64,000 bases of DNA from Bacteroidota bacterium (lineage in GTDB: Bacteria > Bacteroidota > Bacteroidia > NS11-12g > UBA955). The notes under the pieces were generated by a model that was not told where the DNA came from, did no database searches, and saw only the letters and a list, made by a program, of their open reading frames with translations. Where the stretch lies: the NCBI GenBank assembly GCA_030682255.1, contig JAUXOK010000020.1, positions 1-64,000 on the forward strand. Direction: 5' to 3'. The translations under genes and the position numbers were made by a program. This document shows positions 39,126 to 48,915 of the stretch, one piece after another (positions within the stretch are counted from its first letter, which is position 1; every line of letters starts with the position of its first letter).

Positions 39126-39872
39126 ATGTATATATCAAATATCATATTCTCTCAAAAAGCTATTGATGAAGAAATATTAGATTTAATTAACATCCTAATA
39201 CATTTTCTTCATCACCAAGGAGTATCCATTATGCTAAGAAATTTTTCCTTTCAAAGAAATAATGAAATAGTTGTACAAATCAAAATACCTGAACAAAACT
39301 CCCTTGCAAATATAACTGAATACAAATGGTCCAAAAAACTGCTTGAAGTAGGTGTAGACATTCAAGTCGAAATTTTAGGAAAAGATATTGAGACAAATGA
39401 AGTGTGTATTTGCAGTAAACCTAGTTTTTACATCTTTCTAGGAACACCTAATATACCTTTAGTATGCGGAGATTGTCAAAACTCCGTTCCTCTTTATCGT
39501 ATACCTTATACAGACGAATCAGACAATAATTATTATAATATATGCTGTTGGAACAAGGAAAATCTTGCCTGGTCCGAAATAGAATTCTATTCTTTTGAAG
39601 AACCTTTTGCCCATAAACAACTCTGTGACATTTCAAGTAGTCATAATAAAACAGCATTGGAATTGCGCTATATAATTGAAAAAGTATCTCAAACAAAATG
39701 TTACTATTACCTTGAAGAATTAAGATATGTTAAAAACCTTAAAATTGCGAAAGATAAAAAATGTCCATGTTGCGGAGGTATTTGGTACCAAAAGGAAAAA
39801 ATTTTAAATTTGTATGACTTCAAATGTGACAATTGTCAAATACTTTCAACATTGGCAAATTTAGACGAGTAA
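39126..39872 (+). CDS. Zn-ribbon protein, DUF2310-like
   Basis: 248 residues. Two Cys pairs in the middle/end suggest zinc ribbons: CGDCQNSVPLYRIPY at about residues 115-129, and CPCCGG (about 215-220) with CDNCQ (about 235-239). The layout fits DUF2310 (Zn-ribbon, possibly nucleic-acid-binding), a tentative family call from memory. There is no signal peptide, so it is probably cytosolic. Its lower G+C and location between repeats suggest acquisition. Such single accessory genes are sometimes immunity proteins; no toxin is visible next to it. Confidence 0.55.
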   Translation: MYISNIIFSQKAIDEEILDLINILIHFLHHQGVSIMLRNFSFQRNNEIVVQIKIPEQNSLANITEYKWSKKLLEVGVDIQVEILGKDIETNEVCICSKPSFYIFLGTPNIPLVCGDCQNSVPLYRIPYTDESDNNYYNICCWNKENLAWSEIEFYSFEEPFAHKQLCDISSSHNKTALELRYIIEKVSQTKCYYYLEELRYVKNLKIAKDKKCPCCGGIWYQKEKILNLYDFKCDNCQILSTLANLDE

Positions 39873-40241
39873 TATTTCCCGCTTATTGGTCTTATACCCA
39901 GCCTTGTGAGGTGGCGACCAACCTTTTAAATCGTTCTAACTTCAGAAAATCAATAATAGTTTTCTGAGCAAACCGAATGCGCCCCGAGACCGAAGGCTGT
40001 CTCGAACGTTCGGGACAGGTGCGAAACGCAGTGGAGCACGGAACCCGCAGGGCGAGGACAAGGCGCCCCTATTAAATTAAGAATTAAGTTCCGCTATTAA
40101 GCGGAAGAAGAATTAAGAATTAAGAAGAATTCTCGGAAGAAGATTTTTAAAATATAAATGGAATTACATTTTAATCTTTTAATCATATAAAATTTTGTCG
40201 TTAAAAAACAAGACCTTTGCAAACTTGTTTAAAAAGATACG
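39873..40241. other. Intergenic region with right island repeat and hairpins
   Basis: Holds the GC-rich right repeat (39977-40068), a TCAGAAAA/TTTTCTGA hairpin (39942-39967), a TTCCGCT/ATTA/AGCGGAA hairpin (40089-40106) and AGAATTAAG short tandem repeats to about 40135. No gene. uvrA begins at 40242 without a convincing -7 element (nearest GACCTTTG at 40212). Confidence 0.5.
39977..40068. repeat. Right GC-rich inverted repeat of the island
   Basis: Bases 40038-40068 are the reverse complement of 36624-36654 with three mismatches. The other end (GCGCCCCGAGACCGAAGGCT) matches the far end of the left copy. It includes the palindrome GAACGTTC. This copy is longer than the left one by a middle segment (GACAGGTGCGAAACGCAGTG). 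Confidence 0.8.
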
Positions 40242-43067
40242 ATGTACGAACATGATATGATTGAGGTGATAGGCGCTGCCGAACACAATCTGAAACACGT
40301 GGATGTTAGTTTTCCAAGAAACCAACTGGTGGTGTTTACGGGTTTGAGCGGTAGTGGTAAATCTAGCTTGGCTTTCGATACCATTTTTGCCGAAGGACAA
40401 AGGCGGTATTTGGAAACTTTTAGTGCTTATGCGCGTCAGTTTATTGGCGATATGAAACGCCCTGAGGTTGATAAAATTAATGGTTTGTCGCCAGTAATCA
40501 GTATCGAACAAAAAACAGTGAGCCGAAATCCAAGAAGTACGGTTGGTACCATTACAGAGGTGTATGATTTCTTGAGATTGTTGTTTGCCAGAGCCGCAGA
40601 ACCATACAGTTATTTGAGTGGCAATAAGATGGTGAAGTTTACAGAAGAACAAATTCTGGAACTGATGTTAGAGAAGTTTGATAACAAGAAAATTGCAGTT
40701 TTATCGCCTATTGTTAAAGGCAGAAAAGGGCATTACAGAGAGGTGCTGGAGCAGGTAAGAAAACAAGGTTACCGCAAGGTGCGTGTGGATGGTAAAATGA
40801 TGGAGTTGGAAGATGGCATGCAGCTAGACCGTTATAAAATTCATGATATAGAAATCGTTATAGATAGAATTGAGGTGTCTGAAAAAAACAAAACCCGCAT
40901 TTTCGACACCATGAAAATTGCTTTCAAATCTGGTAAGGGTACTTTGTCGGTGATGGACACCACAGACGATAAGGTGTATTTTTATAGCAAATTTTTAATG
41001 GACCCCGAAACGGGATTGAGCTATGATGAACCTCAACCGAATTCATTTTCTTTTAACAGTCCCTATGGCGCTTGCCCTAATTGCAACGGCTTGGGTGTAA
41101 AAAGCGAAGTGGCTTTAGAGCATATTATTCCCGATAAATCAAAAAGCATCAACAAGGGGGGTATATTGCCCCTTGGTGAGTTGAGAGAGAATTTTACATT
41201 TGCTCAGTTAAGAGGTTTGGCAAAGCGATTTAAATTTAATTTGGCAGACCCCATCAAGGATTTATCGGATGAAATTTTAGACATCATACTTCATGGCACA
41301 GACGAAACATTTACGGTTTCTTACACCAACTACGAAGGTAAAAGCATCACTGTAGATACCGAGTTTAAAGGAGTTATTCCCATAGTAGAAGAACAGTATT
41401 TTGAGGGCAAAAGCGATGCTGTAGCCAGATGGGCTGAGGAGTTTATGCATACTAAACCTTGCAGCACTTGCGAAGGTAAACGCTTGAAAAAAGAGGCTTT
41501 ATTTTATAAAATTGAAGATCAAAACATTGCCGATTTGTCGATTATGTCTATCGAGGAGTTAAATCTTTGGTTGCAGACTATCGAACAAAAATTAACTGAA
41601 AGACAATTGATTATTGCTACAGAAATTATCAAAGAAATTAAAACAAGGGTAGGCTTTTTGGTTAATGTAGGTTTAAATTATTTATCGATGAACAGTCCCG
41701 CTAATACGCTAAGTGGGGGAGAGGCGCAACGGATTCGTTTGGCTACTCAAATTGGTTCTCGATTGGTCAATGTGTTGTATATATTGGATGAACCTAGCAT
41801 TGGTTTGCATCAAAGAGACAACGAAAAATTGATAGCTTCGCTCAAGGATTTAAGAGATTTGGGCAACAGTGTTATTGTGGTAGAACACGACAAAGACATG
41901 ATAGCCGAAAGTGATTACATCATTGATATTGGTCCGCACGCAGGGATTCATGGCGGTAGAATTGTGGCACAAGGCACCTATCCAGAATTTATTAAACAAA
42001 ACAGCATCACTGCGCAATACATCAACGGCACTAAAAAGATTGAAGTACCTACCAAAAGAAGGGCTGGCAATGGTCATGAATTGGTTTTGAAAGGCTGTAC
42101 GGGGAATAATTTAAAAAACATCAACGTCAGTTTTCCGCTCAATCAAATGATATGTGTCACTGGTGTTTCAGGAAGTGGTAAATCTTCTTTAATCAACGAG
42201 ACACTGTATCCTATTTTAGCAAAACATGTGTACGACAGCAAATACCAATGTCTGCCTTATAAATCCATTCAGGGATTGGAGCATATTGATAAAGTGATTC
42301 GCATCGACCAATCGCCTATTGGCAGAACACCAAGAAGCAATCCTGCTACTTATACAGGTGTTTTTGGAGATATCAGAACGCTTTTTACGATGTTGCCTGA
42401 AGCAAAAATCAGAGGTTACAAGCCAGGTCGTTTTTCTTTTAATGTAAAAGGTGGACGTTGTGAAACCTGCAAAGGTGGCGGCTATAAAGTGATACAGATG
42501 AATTTTTTGCCCGATGTGGAGGTGCTTTGTGATGTGTGCAATGGCAGACGCTATAACAGAGAAACCTTGGAGGTGAGATACAAAGGCAAAAGCATCAACG
42601 ATGTATTAAACATGCCGATAGACCATGCAGTTGAATTTTTTGAAAACATGCCTCAAATAGCCCGCAGGCTTCAAGCTTTGAAGGATGTTGGCTTGGGATA
42701 TATTACACTTGGTCAATCTTCTACTACTTTGAGTGGAGGCGAAGCCCAAAGGGTTAAATTAGCTGAAGAATTAGCCAAGAAAGACACAGGCAGCACGTTT
42801 TATATATTAGACGAACCCACCACAGGCTTGCATTTTGAAGACATCAATGTGTTGTTAGGTGTTTTAAACAGATTGGTAGACAGAGGCAACACAGTTTTAG
42901 TTATAGAACACAACATGGACGTTATCAAAGTAGCAGATTATATCATCGATATTGGACCCGAAGGCGGAAAGGGTGGTGGACAGGTTTTAGTAACGGGCAC
43001 CCCCGAACAAGTAGCCAAAGACAAAAAAAGCCACACCGCTAGATTTTTGAAAATGGAGTTGAAGTAA
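40242..43067 (+). CDS. uvrA: Excinuclease ABC subunit A
   Basis: DNA-damage recognition ATPase of nucleotide excision repair. 941 residues with two ABC modules: Walker A GLSGSGKSSL (Lys40) and GVSGSGKSSL (Lys647), signatures LSGGEAQRIRLA and LSGGEAQRVKLA, Walker B LYILDEPSIGLHQRD and FYILDEPTTGLH. Zinc modules: CPNCNG with CSTCEG in the first half, CETCKGGG with CDVCNG in the second. Full length. It begins just outside the island's right repeat. Confidence 0.98.
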   Translation: MYEHDMIEVIGAAEHNLKHVDVSFPRNQLVVFTGLSGSGKSSLAFDTIFAEGQRRYLETFSAYARQFIGDMKRPEVDKINGLSPVISIEQKTVSRNPRSTVGTITEVYDFLRLLFARAAEPYSYLSGNKMVKFTEEQILELMLEKFDNKKIAVLSPIVKGRKGHYREVLEQVRKQGYRKVRVDGKMMELEDGMQLDRYKIHDIEIVIDRIEVSEKNKTRIFDTMKIAFKSGKGTLSVMDTTDDKVYFYSKFLMDPETGLSYDEPQPNSFSFNSPYGACPNCNGLGVKSEVALEHIIPDKSKSINKGGILPLGELRENFTFAQLRGLAKRFKFNLADPIKDLSDEILDIILHGTDETFTVSYTNYEGKSITVDTEFKGVIPIVEEQYFEGKSDAVARWAEEFMHTKPCSTCEGKRLKKEALFYKIEDQNIADLSIMSIEELNLWLQTIEQKLTERQLIIATEIIKEIKTRVGFLVNVGLNYLSMNSPANTLSGGEAQRIRLATQIGSRLVNVLYILDEPSIGLHQRDNEKLIASLKDLRDLGNSVIVVEHDKDMIAESDYIIDIGPHAGIHGGRIVAQGTYPEFIKQNSITAQYINGTKKIEVPTKRRAGNGHELVLKGCTGNNLKNINVSFPLNQMICVTGVSGSGKSSLINETLYPILAKHVYDSKYQCLPYKSIQGLEHIDKVIRIDQSPIGRTPRSNPATYTGVFGDIRTLFTMLPEAKIRGYKPGRFSFNVKGGRCETCKGGGYKVIQMNFLPDVEVLCDVCNGRRYNRETLEVRYKGKSINDVLNMPIDHAVEFFENMPQIARRLQALKDVGLGYITLGQSSTTLSGGEAQRVKLAEELAKKDTGSTFYILDEPTTGLHFEDINVLLGVLNRLVDRGNTVLVIEHNMDVIKVADYIIDIGPEGGKGGGQVLVTGTPEQVAKDKKSHTARFLKMELK

Positions 43068-43123
43068 CCATTAACTATTACACCATTAACTATTAACCAC
43101 TTTCTAATCTAATCTAAAAGATT

Positions 43124-43131
43124 TATTTTTG
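43124..43131 (+). promoter_or_regulatory. -7 promoter element (TATTTTTG) of scoA
   Basis: Perfect TAnnTTTG match, 5 bases before the ATG at 43137. A TTTC at 43101-43104 with a 19-bp spacer could serve as -33. Confidence 0.55.
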
Positions 43132-43136
43132 CAGGC

Positions 43137-43832
43137 ATGAATAAAGTCCTAAACAATGTAGATGAAGCAATCAGAGATATAAACGATGGCGCAACGATTA
43201 TGCTTGGTGGATTCGGACTTTGTGGTATTCCAGAAAACAGTATAGCTGCTCTGGTTAAAAAAGGTGTTAAGCATCTAACTTGTATTAGCAATAATGCAGG
43301 GGTAGATGATTTCGGTATAGGCTTATTGTTAAAAACCCGTCAAGTTAAAAAGATGATAGCATCTTATGTAGGTGAAAACGCAGAATTTGAAAGACAATTG
43401 TTGAGTGGTGAATTGGAAGTAGAACTAATTCCACAAGGCACACTTGCAACAAGATGCATGGCAGCAGGCTATGGCATGCCAGCTGTATTTACACCGGCAG
43501 GTGTTGGAACAGAAGTGGCAGAGGGCAAAGAAACTAGAGAATTTGATGGTAAAACTTACCTCATGGAACATGCTTTTGATTCTGATTTTGCAATTGTGAA
43601 GGCTTGGAAAGGAGATACCCATGGCAATTTGATATTTAAAGATACGGCTCGTAATTTCAACCCATTGATGGCTATGGCAGGCAAAATTACCATTGCCGAA
43701 GTTGAAGAACTAGTTCCTGCAGGAGAGTTAGATCCCAATCATATCCACACACCAGGTATTTATGTTCACAGAATTTTTCAAGGTGCAAATTACGAAAAAC
43801 GTATCGAACAAAGAACCATACGTAAATCTTAG
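43137..43832 (+). CDS. scoA: 3-oxoacid CoA-transferase subunit A
   Basis: Alpha subunit of succinyl-CoA:3-ketoacid CoA-transferase (ketone body / acetoacetate activation). 231 residues with the family 1 CoA-transferase motif [16 protein letters not shown] (residues 22-37), [12 protein letters not shown] and [23 protein letters not shown]. The active-site Glu lies in the B subunit, whose gene is usually next to this one but is absent here: a TonB-type receptor follows 23-38 bp later. Either scoB lies elsewhere or the pairing is different. Confidence 0.95.
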   Translation: MNKVLNNVDEAIRDINDGATIMLGGFGLCGIPENSIAALVKKGVKHLTCISNNAGVDDFGIGLLLKTRQVKKMIASYVGENAEFERQLLSGELEVELIPQGTLATRCMAAGYGMPAVFTPAGVGTEVAEGKETREFDGKTYLMEHAFDSDFAIVKAWKGDTHGNLIFKDTARNFNPLMAMAGKITIAEVEELVPAGELDPNHIHTPGIYVHRIFQGANYEKRIEQRTIRKS

Positions 43833-43870
43833 GTTCAAACTTTTTTCTCTTTAATTTGTTTAATAACCCT

Positions 43871-46315
43871 ATGATTAAAAACTCTCTATTTATTTTATTT
43901 TTAACATCCTTTTCAATCTCTCATGCACAGAATACACCTTGTTTCAATGGTTTTATTAAAGACACTATAAGCAATGCGCCTTTAAGTAAAGTTTCTATTG
44001 AAGCATTTAGTCCAGATAATTTAATTACTGTGTTAAAATTTACCAGTTCTGATACCACTGGCAAATTTAAAATTTGTCTTCAAAAAAAGGTATTATTAAG
44101 GTTTACTAGAATAGGTTATCAAACTATCGAAATGTTAATTGATTTTTCTGATACTAACGTTAATCTCAATAATAAATTAATTTTTCTCTCTCCTATGATT
44201 GAAGCGATAAAAGGTGCGGGTGTTTCCATGAAACGCAAGGAAGTTGAGAAAATAGAAGCAGACAAAAAAGTATATTCCTTGGAAAATAATGCCTTAACTA
44301 ATGGCGGTACAGCCATAGATGCACTTAGGCAAATTCCAGCTATCAATGTAGATGGTGATGGCAGTATTTCATTGAGAGGAAGCGACCAAGTAACTATTTA
44401 TATCAATGGCAAGCAAAGCAGCTTGTCGGGTGCGGATAGGCAAGCGATGTTGATGCAAATTCCAGCAGCAAATATCGAAAGTATAGAAGTAAATACTAGT
44501 CCAGGTGCTAAGCAAGATGCAGAAGGTGTGAGTGGTATCATTAACATCACTCTTAAACAAAATAAAACAAAAGGAGAAAATGGTTTTGTTTCCATAGGTG
44601 CTGGGAATAATGAAAAATACAATGCAACAGTTAATCATAATATTAATTTCGAAAAATGGTCATTCTCTAATACGCTTTCTCTAAGACAAAATAATTTATG
44701 GGGCAGGGGCTATAATGAAAGAGATAACTTTTATGGTGATACTTCATTCTTAATTAATAAATACAGCAGTGGTGATAATCTTACCCAAAATGCAGCAATA
44801 TCAGGTTTTATTGATTTTAAACCCAATAAAAAGTGGCTTTTTTCGGCTAATTATATTGCATCATACAATGTTGACAAAAACACTGAAACCAATCAAATTC
44901 AATTCAGTGATAAACAAAAGCAATTAACCAATATTCAATCGATAGATAATACAACAAAAAATCCAACTTTGAACTATGATGCAGGCTTGATGGTTAAAAA
45001 AACTTTTGATAAATTGGCTCATAATTTGGTTGCTATTGTAAACTACTCATACACAGACAAAATCAATAACATCGACATTATTCAGAATGAACTTGATGTT
45101 TTTAATTATCAACCAATATTGAATCGTCCTACCTTGCTATACAACAATGCGGGCAATAAATTTGCTAATACATTGCTTCAACTTGACTATACCAAACCAA
45201 TCAAAGATTACATGCGTTTGGAATTGGGCGCTAAATACACAGGCAGAGATTTTGATAACACATTTATTATTGATTCTTTTAATTACCAAACCCAAAATAA
45301 GGAGATAGACAATAGCCGAAGCAATCAATTTGTGTATTCTGAAAATGTCAGTGCAGCTTATGCCATGTTATCTCATACATTCAACGAAATGATAAAATAC
45401 AACATTGGATTAAGGGTTGAAAATACGAATGTAGTTGGTGAAGAGAAATCTTCTAATTTGCCAGTTAATTTTAATTACACCAATTTGTTTCCTTCGGGTA
45501 ATATAGCTTTCACCCTTCAAAAAAAATATAATTTCCCGGATTTACAAATTGGATATAGCAGAAGAATTAACAGACCTACTCAAAACCAAATCAATCCATT
45601 TACAAATGTCAACGACCCTTACAATCTTTTTAGAGGCAATCCTGAATTAAAGCCAGAATTGACCGATGCCATAGAATTATCTGGCTTTTATAACTCACCA
45701 AAAGTTGTTTATACAGCAAATTTATATTGGAGACAAACAAATTCAGTTATTTGGCGTTATAGAACTGTGGATAGCTTAGGAATTTCAAATGTTTCATTTT
45801 ATAATCTAGATTTCAATCGAAGTATGGGTGCTGAGTTTATTACGCGTTTTACTCTTCTTAAAAAGGTGAAAACCACCATGAATCTTAATTTATTCAGACA
45901 ACAAGTGCAAGGTAATGTGATGGGAAGTGGTTTTGCTACAGATCAATTGATGGTTACCGGAAAAGTAAATGCTAGTTACGCCTTTTGGAAAAATGCAGAA
46001 ATTCAAACATCTTATGGTTATATGGGGCCTAGGCTAACACCTCAAGGCAAAATTCTTTCCATGTATGGTTTAGAATTTGGCTTCAAAAAAGATATTATAA
46101 AAGATAAGTTTTCATTCAGTGCATCATTAACGGATGTTTTCGACAACAGACGATTTAAAATCGTTATGGAAGATTATAATTTTGAAAGCAGTGTTTATCG
46201 CAAAAGAGAAACCAGATTTGTTACAGTTAATTTAACATGGAAGTTTGGATCTTCAACTCCAAGTTCAGAAAGAAAGCCAAAAATTCAAGAAAGAGGTCCA
46301 GAAATGGATTTTTAA
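43871..46315 (+). CDS. TonB-dependent receptor-like outer-membrane beta-barrel protein
   Basis: About 814 residues from ATG 43871 (MIKNSLF; the longer frame starts with TTG at 43856). Signal peptide ends at HAQ. A CarboxypepD_reg-like beta-sandwich follows (about residues 20-100, GFIKDTISNAPLSKVSIEA), then a plug with LRQIPAINVDGDGSISLRG and VTIYINGKQ, and a large C-terminal barrel of the OMP_b-brl_3 type (SGFYNSPKVVYTANLYWRQTNS, LTDVFDNRRF). No TonB box is recognised. Substrate unknown; such proteins are often importers or adhesin-like porins. Possibly co-transcribed with scoA and mnmD. Confidence 0.85.
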   Translation: MIKNSLFILFLTSFSISHAQNTPCFNGFIKDTISNAPLSKVSIEAFSPDNLITVLKFTSSDTTGKFKICLQKKVLLRFTRIGYQTIEMLIDFSDTNVNLNNKLIFLSPMIEAIKGAGVSMKRKEVEKIEADKKVYSLENNALTNGGTAIDALRQIPAINVDGDGSISLRGSDQVTIYINGKQSSLSGADRQAMLMQIPAANIESIEVNTSPGAKQDAEGVSGIINITLKQNKTKGENGFVSIGAGNNEKYNATVNHNINFEKWSFSNTLSLRQNNLWGRGYNERDNFYGDTSFLINKYSSGDNLTQNAAISGFIDFKPNKKWLFSANYIASYNVDKNTETNQIQFSDKQKQLTNIQSIDNTTKNPTLNYDAGLMVKKTFDKLAHNLVAIVNYSYTDKINNIDIIQNELDVFNYQPILNRPTLLYNNAGNKFANTLLQLDYTKPIKDYMRLELGAKYTGRDFDNTFIIDSFNYQTQNKEIDNSRSNQFVYSENVSAAYAMLSHTFNEMIKYNIGLRVENTNVVGEEKSSNLPVNFNYTNLFPSGNIAFTLQKKYNFPDLQIGYSRRINRPTQNQINPFTNVNDPYNLFRGNPELKPELTDAIELSGFYNSPKVVYTANLYWRQTNSVIWRYRTVDSLGISNVSFYNLDFNRSMGAEFITRFTLLKKVKTTMNLNLFRQQVQGNVMGSGFATDQLMVTGKVNASYAFWKNAEIQTSYGYMGPRLTPQGKILSMYGLEFGFKKDIIKDKFSFSASLTDVFDNRRFKIVMEDYNFESSVYRKRETRFVTVNLTWKFGSSTPSSERKPKIQERGPEMDF

Positions 46316-46318
46316 TAA

Positions 46319-47011
46319 ATGCTAAATCAAATTGAGTTTTTAAAAACTAGAGATGGTAGTTCTACTATATATCTCAAACATTTGGATGAAACTTATCATT
46401 CAATCAATGGTGCTTTTTCCGAGAGTTTACATGTATACATCATCAATGGATTAAAAAAAATAGATAAAGAACAAGAACAAATTAATATTCTTGAGGTTGG
46501 ATTTGGTACAGGGTTAAATGCTCTATTAACAATGGATTATGTGCTTCCACATCAAAAAGTGAATTATATGAGTATTGAGCCTTTTCCACTCGAGATTGAT
46601 ATAATCAATAAATATTACAAGGAGTTCAGCCATTTGCCATATAACACACCGTTTATTTCTCACCTTATTCAATCAGAATTTAATAAATGGAATATTATTC
46701 ACGATCAATTTAGTTTTTGTTTAATAAATAAAAAACTTCAAGAGTTGTCAGATTCGGATTATCAATTATTTGGAGAAAATGGTGTTGATATTATTTATTA
46801 CGATGCATTTGCACCAGCTAAACAATCTGAAATGTGGGATTTAGAAGTGATTGAAAAAGCAACACAAGCATTGAATCCCAATGGTTTTCTGACTACATAT
46901 TGTGCACAAGGACAATTTAAACGCAATTTAAAATCACTTGGTTTAAGGTTAGAGAGTGTAAAAGGACCATTAGGCAAAAGAGAAATGACCTTAGCTTTTA
47001 AAAATCTCTAA
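46319..47011 (+). CDS. mnmD: tRNA (mnm5s2U34) methyltransferase MnmD
   Basis: Stand-alone version of the N-terminal MnmC methyltransferase domain: SAM-dependent methylation of nm5U34 to mnm5U34 in tRNAs. 230 residues with NILEVGFGTGLNALL (SAM site, about residues 57-71), DIIYYDAFAPAKQSEMWD and the C-terminal GPLGKREMTLA signature. No oxidase domain is attached, as usual in this phylum. It starts 3 bp after the receptor gene. Confidence 0.92.
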   Translation: MLNQIEFLKTRDGSSTIYLKHLDETYHSINGAFSESLHVYIINGLKKIDKEQEQINILEVGFGTGLNALLTMDYVLPHQKVNYMSIEPFPLEIDIINKYYKEFSHLPYNTPFISHLIQSEFNKWNIIHDQFSFCLINKKLQELSDSDYQLFGENGVDIIYYDAFAPAKQSEMWDLEVIEKATQALNPNGFLTTYCAQGQFKRNLKSLGLRLESVKGPLGKREMTLAFKNL

Positions 47012-47016
47012 GAGTT

Positions 47017-47796
47017 TTAAAATTTCAATTCTTCGAAATAGCTTGGTGCTAATTTTATCCGACTACCATACCAACTAAACATTTCACCATCCACTAGTTT
47101 AATTTTTGCTTCGGGTAATATTTTTTGGAGTGTTTCGATGTGTTTTTCTTTGAAAGGAAATGGTTCGGATGATAGGAAAACATATTGTGGATTGAGCGTT
47201 TTAATTACTTTTTCAGAAACTTCAGGATATCTACTACCTATTTCTAGTACATTTTGAAAACCTGCTTTTTGAAGCATATGATTTATAAAAGTATTTCTAC
47301 CAGCAGCCATGAATGGGTTGTTCCAAATCAAGTACAAACAAGTTCCTTGAGTCTCATGATTTAAATGATTAAAATTTGATTTAATTTCTTGAATAATTGT
47401 AAGCGCATTTTCATGAACATTGCATAATAATCCAATTTGTTCAATCATTTTATAATTGTCTTCAATGGTATAAATATCGCTAAGCCAAACAGGGTATTTT
47501 AATGCTAAAGTTTCAATTATTTCTTGAGTGTTTTCTTCTTTATTGCCAATAATGAGGTCTGGTTTTAGAGTCTCAATAACATCATATTTCACTTGTTTGG
47601 TGCCACCAATTTTAACCGCATATTTAAAAGAAGAATAGGGGTGTATACAGAATTTTGTTTGACCAATTATTTGATCTTTTAATCCTAATTCATACAATAA
47701 TTCAGTTTGAGATGGTACAAGAGAAATGATGCGTCTTGGGGGAAAATTAATTTTCACCTCACGGTCCATCATGTCAGTAAATGCTTTTTGAAGCAT
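47017..47796 (-). CDS. BtuF-like helical-backbone metal receptor without signal peptide
   Basis: 259 residues of the periplasmic-binding protein fold used for cobalamin, haem or siderophore uptake: RRIISLVPSQTELLYELGL, IGGTKQVKYDVIETLKPDLIIGNKEE and the AAGRNTFINHMLQKAGFQN segment. The N-terminus (MLQKAFTDMMDREV) is polar with no signal peptide or lipobox, so the protein appears cytosolic. No ABC transporter genes are adjacent. It lies 9 bp after hppD. Ligand unknown. Confidence 0.8.
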   Translation of the reverse strand: MLQKAFTDMMDREVKINFPPRRIISLVPSQTELLYELGLKDQIIGQTKFCIHPYSSFKYAVKIGGTKQVKYDVIETLKPDLIIGNKEENTQEIIETLALKYPVWLSDIYTIEDNYKMIEQIGLLCNVHENALTIIQEIKSNFNHLNHETQGTCLYLIWNNPFMAAGRNTFINHMLQKAGFQNVLEIGSRYPEVSEKVIKTLNPQYVFLSSEPFPFKEKHIETLQKILPEAKIKLVDGEMFSWYGSRIKLAPSYFEELKF

Positions 47797-47805
47797 TGTT
47801 TTTAA

Positions 47806-48906
47806 TTAAAGATTTCCTCTATTGGCTTGTTCGCGTTCTATTGCTTCAAACAAAGCTTTAAAGTTGCCTTTCCCAAAAGATTTAGCTCCTTTTCTTTGAA
47901 TAATTTCATAAAACATAGTCGGTCTATCTTCAACTGGTTTTGTAAATAATTGAAGTAAATAGCCTTCATCATCTCTATCAACCAAAATACCCAATTCTTT
48001 TAAAGGTTCTATATCCTCTTCAATTGGACCAACTCTATCCAATAAATCATCGTAATAACTGCTAGGCACTTGTAAAAAATCCACACCACGAGACATTAAT
48101 TCTTTGACAGTTTTAACGATATCATTGGTAGCAATTGCAATATGTTGTGTGCCTTCTCCTTCATAAAAATCCAAATATTCTTCTACTTGAGATTTTCTTT
48201 TGCCTTCTGCAGGTTCATTGATGGGGAATTTAACATAACCATTGCCATTACTCATTACTTTACTCATCAAAGCAGAATATTCAGTTGAAATATCATTGTC
48301 ATCAAAAGATAGGATATTCTTAAATCCCATGACATCTTCATAAAATTTAACCCATGGATTCATTTGATTCCAATCAACATTGCCTACACAATGATCAACA
48401 TATAAAAGACCTGTTTCGGTAGGATTATAGTTGCTTTCCCATTTTCTAAAACCGGGCATGAAAACACCATTGTAATTTTTTCTTTCTACAAATACATGAA
48501 CTACTTCTCCATAGGTATGGATACCACTTAATTTTACTTCGCCATTTTCATCAGAAATGGTTTGTGGTTCCATGTAAGATTTGCCTCCTCTTTGTGTGGT
48601 TTGTAGGTAAGCATCATAAGCATCATCAACCATCAAAGCAAGGGTTTTTACACCATCACCATGTTTAAGATGATGTTGGGCAATTGGTGAATCAGAATGC
48701 AAGGGTGTTGTTAACATCAATCGCATTTTATTCTGAACTAAAACATAGCTAACTCTGTCTTTAACCCCTGTTTCAGGACCTGAATAAGCTAAACTTTGAA
48801 ATCCAAAAGCTGTTTTGTAAAAGTGAGCAGCCTGTTTGGCGTTGCCTACATATAATTCAATATAGTCAGTACCGTTTAGAGGTAAAAAATCTTGGTATTC
48901 ACTCAT
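47806..48906 (-). CDS. hppD: 4-hydroxyphenylpyruvate dioxygenase
   Basis: Non-haem Fe(II) enzyme converting 4-hydroxyphenylpyruvate to homogentisate in tyrosine degradation. 366 residues, two vicinal-oxygen-chelate repeats. The iron triad is visible as His172 (DHCVGNV), His255 (GTQHIAIAT) and Glu334 (FYEIIQRKG). The C-terminal GFGKGNF-type segment is present as SFGKGNFKALFEAIEREQ. Homogentisate dioxygenase is not in the window. Confidence 0.97.
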   Translation of the reverse strand: MSEYQDFLPLNGTDYIELYVGNAKQAAHFYKTAFGFQSLAYSGPETGVKDRVSYVLVQNKMRLMLTTPLHSDSPIAQHHLKHGDGVKTLALMVDDAYDAYLQTTQRGGKSYMEPQTISDENGEVKLSGIHTYGEVVHVFVERKNYNGVFMPGFRKWESNYNPTETGLLYVDHCVGNVDWNQMNPWVKFYEDVMGFKNILSFDDNDISTEYSALMSKVMSNGNGYVKFPINEPAEGKRKSQVEEYLDFYEGEGTQHIAIATNDIVKTVKELMSRGVDFLQVPSSYYDDLLDRVGPIEEDIEPLKELGILVDRDDEGYLLQLFTKPVEDRPTMFYEIIQRKGAKSFGKGNFKALFEAIEREQANRGNL

Positions 48907-48915
48907 ATTTAATTA

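Noticed and set aside
40179-40652. 157-residue minus-strand frame
   Set aside because: Antisense to the uvrA start including its first Walker A motif; composition rich in His, Ser and Phe as in shadow frames.
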